A DNA stretch of 64,000 nt from Liolophura sinensis (lineage: Eukaryota > Mollusca > Polyplacophora > Chitonida > Chitonidae), in contig NC_088296.1 in NCBI RefSeq assembly GCF_032854445.1, positions 21,441,853 to 21,505,852 on the forward strand. Direction: 5' to 3'. This document shows, in pieces, positions 60,901-64,000 of the stretch. Made by a program: the position numbers and the translations under genes. How positions within the stretch are numbered: position 1 is the first letter of the stretch; every line of letters starts with the position of its first letter. The notes below the pieces were generated by a model. It was not told where the DNA came from, made no database searches, and saw only the letters and a list, made by a program, of their open reading frames with translations.

Positions 60901-63848
60901 ATGGACTTGTTCTATCCCATTGAAACATTGGTATATCAATGGACAGTTTTAAAACCTAATGCAGTTACCTGCCCTTGGTAAATATGTCCAGCTTGTCGGT
61001 ATATATCGAATGCTTTGATCATCACCAAGGAATGAAGCCTACACAACCTAGAAAATAAGACACTGGCTTGATGCTCCCGATAAGTCCACAAAACATAAGA
61101 GTTTGCAAACTTCTGTTGCAAGGCCACGGAGTGCAATCTGACTTTGGTTTGGGGCCAACCCAGGCCGAACCAAATCTTACTTGAGACTGTATATAACTGA
61201 TTGACAAACAAGGATTGACAAACAAGGATTGACAAACATGGATTGACAAACAAGGATTGCAAACAAGGATTTGCTGCCATTGTCATGATCGTTGAAAACT
61301 GTGTTGTTGTTGTTTTACCCAGGTATACAGGGACGGCATAATGCGTCTCAGTCTGAACTGTGCTCGAGAGGCGGCCAAGCGGAAAGTCAAACGATACTTG
61401 GAGGTGTCCAGTGGACAAATGAACTCTTCTGAAAAGGTGAGGGGGTTTGGAGTTGACCCAGAAGAAGGATTTTTAATGTAATGAATAAATCAGCAGTGAC
61501 TGACACAAAGCATCACGCAGTGTACATGTGAAGAGTTTTTATAGATTGATGCTGTAATACTGCAGTGTTGTTTTTAACTACCTGTATACTGAGGGGACTC
61601 AGCGTCTGAGGGGGGTTAGTGCTCCAGCACGGTGCAATGACCCAGGAGCCTTTCACCAATGCGGTCGCTGTGAGTTCAAGCACAGCTTCAGCTGGCTTCC
61701 TTTCCACCCGTACTTCGAAAGGTCTGCCAACAACCTATTTGCCCCGGGCTCTGCCACGTTTCCTCCCACTATAATACTTGCCACCGTCGTATAGGTGAAA
61801 TATTCTTCAGTATGTCGTAAAACACCAATCAAATAAATAAATTCTACTTTCTACATGGTATGTGCACACATGTATACACTGGACTTGTGGACTGGCTTTG
61901 GTGACGTTGTGTATGGCCTGTCCACTTTTCTACCACCATAATGCTGGCCGCAGATTTAGAAGTCAAAAGTTCTTGAGTATGATTTAAAACATGAATCAAT
62001 TAAATGAATACTAGTAACTTGCCCAAGGTCAGCTGCTTATTTGAAGGACTGGTTTCCCCCCACCCATACAACTCACTGACTGACATCATGTACAACAGGC
62101 CAGCTGGGTGTATTGTGTACAGAAATTCTCTTACTTTGAGAGAAATAACCAGACTCAAACTCATGTTCTTCACTTAGCCTTCTCAATACCGTACATACAC
62201 ACATACTAAACCATATATCACTTTACAAGGTGACAAGAAACTGTAAATTCATTTGCAGATTTCAGCCCTGCTTTTTGGTCTGTATTTTTAGCCAATCAGA
62301 GAAGACTCCAAGTGCAACCCGTGGACACAAATGGCCAAACACAAACACAGTGTGGAACGGGAGTTGTCAGAGATGGCTGATCTTAATTATGTAATCGCAC
62401 GACCAGCGATTGTTTACGGACCGGGCGACAGACAGGGACTGAGTATGAAGTTTCTCAGCATTGTGTTTATTTTTCTGTGATACATGTCCCATTTGGTCGA
62501 TGTGAGTTCAAGTTCACCTCATGCTGGCTTCCTCTCCGCTCGTACATGGGAAGGTCTGCCAGCAACCTGTGGATTTTTGTGGGTTTCACCTGTCCTCTGC
62601 CCGGTTTCCTCCCACCATAACGTTGGCCGCCGTCGTTTAAGTGAAATATTCTTGAGTATGGCGTAAGACAGCAATCAAATAAATAAATTAATATTGTCAG
62701 ATTGACTTAACTAGGATAGGAGAATTACTTCTTACGTGTTTGCTAATGTTACTCTGTTGATCTCAGTCGTGTCAGTTATATTTTAGACCGTACATAGGAA
62801 GGTCTGTCAACAACCTACAGATTGTCATGGGTTTCCCCCTGGGCTCTGCCTGGTTTTCACACACCATAATGCTGGCTGCCATGGTATAAGTGAAATATCC
62901 TTTAGTATGGCGTAAAACACCAATCAAATAAGCAAATAAATTTAACACTGGATACAAAGGACTACAACAGGGAGAGTAAAGGTGTAATTAAAACATTATT
63001 CTATCAAACTGTGTAAATTATGCTTAAGTGATAGCTACTTGCATACCCCCATAGCACCATGGCTTAAGTGGAAGGTTAAAATGAAAGAATGTTGTGATGT
63101 TGAATAAACTTGATCACAGTTCATCAGACATCACTGATCTAGAATGATTAAAAAATGTTGTGTGGTCATCAAATTTAAGAAGCAATCACATGAAGGGACC
63201 AATCAAATAAATAAATAAAACATATGTCAGAACAGTCTCTACGGAATGGTATGATGTTAGGGTCACAAGCCCAAACCCAGCAGGACTTAATACCAGATTT
63301 AGCTTCAGGCCAAGTCTTCAATTTTTGTAGTCAGCCCAAAATAATATTATTGTGTCTGTGCTAAAGTTGTATACTGTGAGCATTGTTTGACACTCATAAG
63401 CCATATAGTTGTGATTTAAATTTCACATTTATGCCCTATCGTATAAATAAGCAAATAAAAAACTTTTTTTTTGCTGGAAAAAGTTCAAAAGTTTTGTAAA
63501 ATATGAAAATAATGTTAGTACCTTATTAAAATTGTTCATGTTTTTTTTTTTTTATTTTTTTGTTTTTTTTTTTATTTGGCAGCACCCAGACTGGTTATTG
63601 GAGCTGTGTACAAATACACAAAAGAAGTAATGAAAGTAAGTAGATTTTTATGTTTACAGTTCGCTTCAGTTTAGAAACTGTGAAAGAACATTTATTCTTT
63701 CATTGTAATTGATTTTTGCAGATGTTGTGGACAAAAGATCTCAAAATGAACACGGTACACGTGGAAGATGTTTGTCGTGCTCTTTGGCATCTCTGTCACC
63801 ATGGTAACCGGGGTGAAATTTACAACATTGTTGATGACAGTGGATCAA
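49878..63848 (+). CDS. Extended SDR / NAD-dependent epimerase-dehydratase-like protein, nine exons, 3' end outside the window
   Basis: Exons: 49878-49920, 56447-56508, 57789-57845, 59116-59170, 60576-60667, 61323-61436, 62292-62442, 63583-63635 and 63722-63848. All introns are GT-AG with consistent phases. The 251 visible residues start M-A-E-S-G-A-R-D-S. The Rossmann nucleotide loop is V-L-I-L-G-G-T-G-F-I-G (G-x-x-G-x-x-G), followed by N-L-A-A-E-T, E-V-S-S-G-Q-M-N, A-R-P-A-I-V-Y-G-P-G-D and N-T-V-H-V-E-D-V, the usual order of extended SDR enzymes. At the place of the catalytic Y-x-x-x-K the sequence reads M-A-K-H-K, i.e. Met for Tyr, so ordinary SDR chemistry is doubtful. No signal peptide. 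Probably a cytosolic NAD(P)-binding protein; substrate not known. ATG 49878 has a good context (aaaATGg). Confidence 0.88.
50915..51327 (+). repeat. Duplicated block in intron 1 (pair of 62785-63198)
   Basis: A SINE-B end (gtaagtgaaatatcctttag, ccaatcaaataaacaaataa) followed by about 255 bp of sequence shared with intron 7: gatacaaaggactacaaca, aattatgcttaagtgat, gcttacataccccc-like, catcactgatctagaa, gtcatcaaatttaagaa. Confidence 0.85.
51778..51940 (+). repeat. SINE-A copy, 5' truncated
   Basis: Begins at gtgtctcagtgaagcagcac and ends in cactgactcactcactcc. Confidence 0.85.
51941..52904 (+). other. Intron 1 sequence, nothing recognised
   Basis: AT-rich with a C-rich piece at 52290-52330. 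A short repeat of cacagaa(t/a)aatgcttgg(c/t)ctg occurs three times at 52715-52770. Confidence 0.5.
52905..55072. repeat. 19/21-bp minisatellite in intron 1
   Basis: More than 100 units of ggaggctgcagtgatacgt (19 bp) or ggaggctgcagtgagatacgt-like (21 bp), mixed. Longer blocks repeat too: a phrase with gtggcttcagtgatacgttg and gcgactgcagtgttaagtat occurs at about 53775 and 54700. The minus strand is open in all three frames of the unit, which explains overlapping open frames up to 259 codons (His/Ser/Gln-rich); I do not regard them as genes. Confidence 0.97.
55073..55919 (+). other. Intron 1 sequence, nothing recognised
   Basis: AT-rich; no repeat of clear family and no extra exon signal. Confidence 0.5.
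55920..56165 (+). repeat. SINE-B copy, degenerate
   Basis: gtggttagcatgccagcac (A-box-like), gtgagttcaggtcatgctgg, ggtctgccaacagcctgcgg, caagcaaaatattcttgag and an aataaatac tail. Confidence 0.8.
56447..56508 (+). CDS. Epimerase-like gene, exon 2
   Basis: Acceptor ctatag, donor gtgagt. Completes G-G-T-G-F-I-G-R-N-L-V and the following helix; ends in phase 0. Confidence 0.9.
57180..57352. repeat. 44-bp tandem repeat, four copies
   Basis: Near-identical units: aacagtggtgtatgatagg, tacattgtggtctaagtcaa, ccagt. It lies in intron 2; the lack of divergence implies recent expansion. Confidence 0.95.
57789..57845 (+). CDS. Epimerase-like gene, exon 3
   Basis: Nineteen codons (I-R-V-A-D-K-V-P-P-Q) between tttttcag and gtaaat. 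The Asp after the second strand suits NAD rather than NADP binding. Confidence 0.85.
57870..57912. repeat. (AT)n microsatellite
   Basis: About 20 AT repeats, 25 bp after exon 3. Confidence 0.95.
58087..58636. repeat. 136-bp tandem repeat, four copies
   Basis: The phrase tcctaaaggcctaagccg starts at 58091, 58227, 58363 and 58499, so the period is exactly 136. Units differ by only a few bases. It lies in intron 3. Confidence 0.97.
59116..59170 (+). CDS. Epimerase-like gene, exon 4
   Basis: E-A-F-A-N-P-K-V-Q-F-K-H-S-N-L between tatttcag and gtaaga; phase 1 end. Confidence 0.85.
59786..60012 (-). repeat. SINE-A copy, reverse orientation, 5' truncated
   Basis: gagtgagtgagggtttaatg (tail), cagtcatatgacgacgaagg and acccgagccattatactgat in reverse order to the plus copies. 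The head is missing. Confidence 0.88.
60576..60667 (+). CDS. Epimerase-like gene, exon 5
   Basis: Encodes F-D-Y-V-I-N-L-A-A-E-T-K-Y-G-Q, the SDR strand-4 region, between cctttcag and gtaagt. Confidence 0.9.
61323..61436 (+). CDS. Epimerase-like gene, exon 6
   Basis: Thirty-eight codons ending V-S-S-G-Q-M-N-S-S-E-K, the strand that normally carries the catalytic Ser/Thr. Acceptor tttacccag, donor gtgagg. Confidence 0.9.
61600..61850 (+). repeat. SINE-B copy, near full length
   Basis: ggggttagtgctccagcac (A-box-like), tgaccc..ggagcctttcacc, gcggtcgctgtgagttcaag (B box) and the ccaatcaaataaataaatt tail. Confidence 0.88.
61905..62015 (+). repeat. SINE-B 3' fragment, old
   Basis: accaccataatgctggccgc, tcttgagtatgatttaaaac and atgaatcaattaaatgaata, diverged. 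Confidence 0.65.
62292..62442 (+). CDS. Epimerase-like gene, exon 7
   Basis: Contains N-P-W-T-Q-M-A-K-H-K-H-S-V-E (Met at the usual catalytic Tyr position) and A-R-P-A-I-V-Y-G-P-G-D. Acceptor tatttttag, donor gtatga; phase 1 end. Confidence 0.88.
62485..62690 (+). repeat. SINE-B copy
   Basis: gtgagttcaagttcacctca, ctggcttcctctccgctcg, gtttcctcccaccataacg and ccaatc-like tail (gcaatcaaataaataaatt). Starts 40 bp after exon 7. Confidence 0.88.
62785..63198 (+). repeat. Duplicated block in intron 7 (pair of 50915-51327)
   Basis: SINE-B end plus about 255 bp of flank shared with intron 1 of the same gene. Confidence 0.85.
63583..63635 (+). CDS. Epimerase-like gene, exon 8
   Basis: T-P-R-L-V-I-G-A-V-Y-K after a long T-rich tract and ttggcag; donor gtaagt. 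Confidence 0.88.
63722..63848 (+). CDS. Epimerase-like gene, exon 9
   Basis: M-N-T-V-H-V-E-D-V-C-R-A-L-W and G-E-I-Y-N-I-V-D-D, typical of the C-terminal substrate domain. Donor gtaagt, phase 1. Further exons lie beyond 64000. Confidence 0.88.
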
Positions 63849-63924
63849 GTAAGTACTGACAACAGAGAAACTTTACTTTTGTCATGGGGAGTGACAGAGA
63901 TACACACATTTGCCTTTGTATCAG

Positions 63925-64000
63925 GATGGTATGTGGGAAGGTCTGCCAGCAACCTGGGGATGGTTGTGGGTTTCAGCCCATTTGTCTCCCATTGCTTGCT
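63925..64000 (+). repeat. SINE-B copy, cut by the window end
   Basis: atggtatgtgggaaggtctg, ccagcaacctggggatgg and gtgggtttcagcccatttgt match the SINE-B middle. Confidence 0.75.

Noticed and set aside
1-64000. Retroviral, LTR, LINE or Polinton fossils
   Set aside because: I looked for reverse transcriptase, integrase, capsid-like or polymerase motifs and long direct end repeats in the open frames and found none; only DNA transposons and SINEs are supported.

Overview
This is a 64 kb piece of animal nuclear DNA: spliced genes, long AT-rich non-coding stretches, tRNA-derived SINEs, DNA transposons and several large satellite arrays. The intron and exon style, the private C2H2 zinc-finger expansion and the short SINEs suit a lophotrochozoan, most likely a mollusc. 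The species assignment is an inference without a database search.

Region 1 (about 0-44.5 kb) is a cluster of five related C2H2 zinc-finger genes. One is on the minus strand (coding exons 2021-295 and 5263-5191, probable non-coding exon ending at 6307). Four are on the plus strand, with finger arrays at 10527-11159, 19120-20469, 28603-30186 and 42721-44468. They share an acidic N-terminal module built round a V-W-P-x-x-K-x-E core, finger helices in the same order, an upstream block that looks like a shared promoter and first non-coding exon, and a C-terminal tail. The N-terminal coding parts of the three middle plus-strand copies have decayed (stops and frame changes), while their finger arrays stay open. 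The fourth plus-strand copy keeps its N-terminus but has a frame-changing deletion inside the finger array.

The cluster is packed with tandem repeats: a 24-bp array behind gene 1, an 11-codon (33-bp) array that looks like collapsed zinc-finger linkers behind two of the genes, a 49-bp satellite (22.1-23.7 kb), a hairpin-rich degenerate array (32.9-33.6 kb) and a 54/76-bp satellite of nearly 5 kb (34.1-42.3 kb) in the 5' intron of the last gene. A 3.4 kb pogo-like transposon sits inside this last satellite with a TA target duplication. A 1.53 kb Tc1-like element with an open transposase lies at 13961-15490.

Region 2 (44.5-49.8 kb) has no recognisable gene; it holds SINE copies and a repeat of about 150 bp.

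Region 3 (49.8-64 kb) carries the first nine coding exons of one plus-strand gene for an extended short-chain dehydrogenase/epimerase-like NAD(P)-binding protein. All nine exons have GT/AG borders and consistent phases, and the gene runs off the window. Its 6.5 kb first intron contains a 2.2 kb 19/21-bp minisatellite; other introns hold 44-bp and 136-bp tandem repeats and many SINEs.

I saw no rRNA, no free-standing tRNA gene, no CRISPR array and no retroviral, LTR, LINE or Polinton coding sequence.
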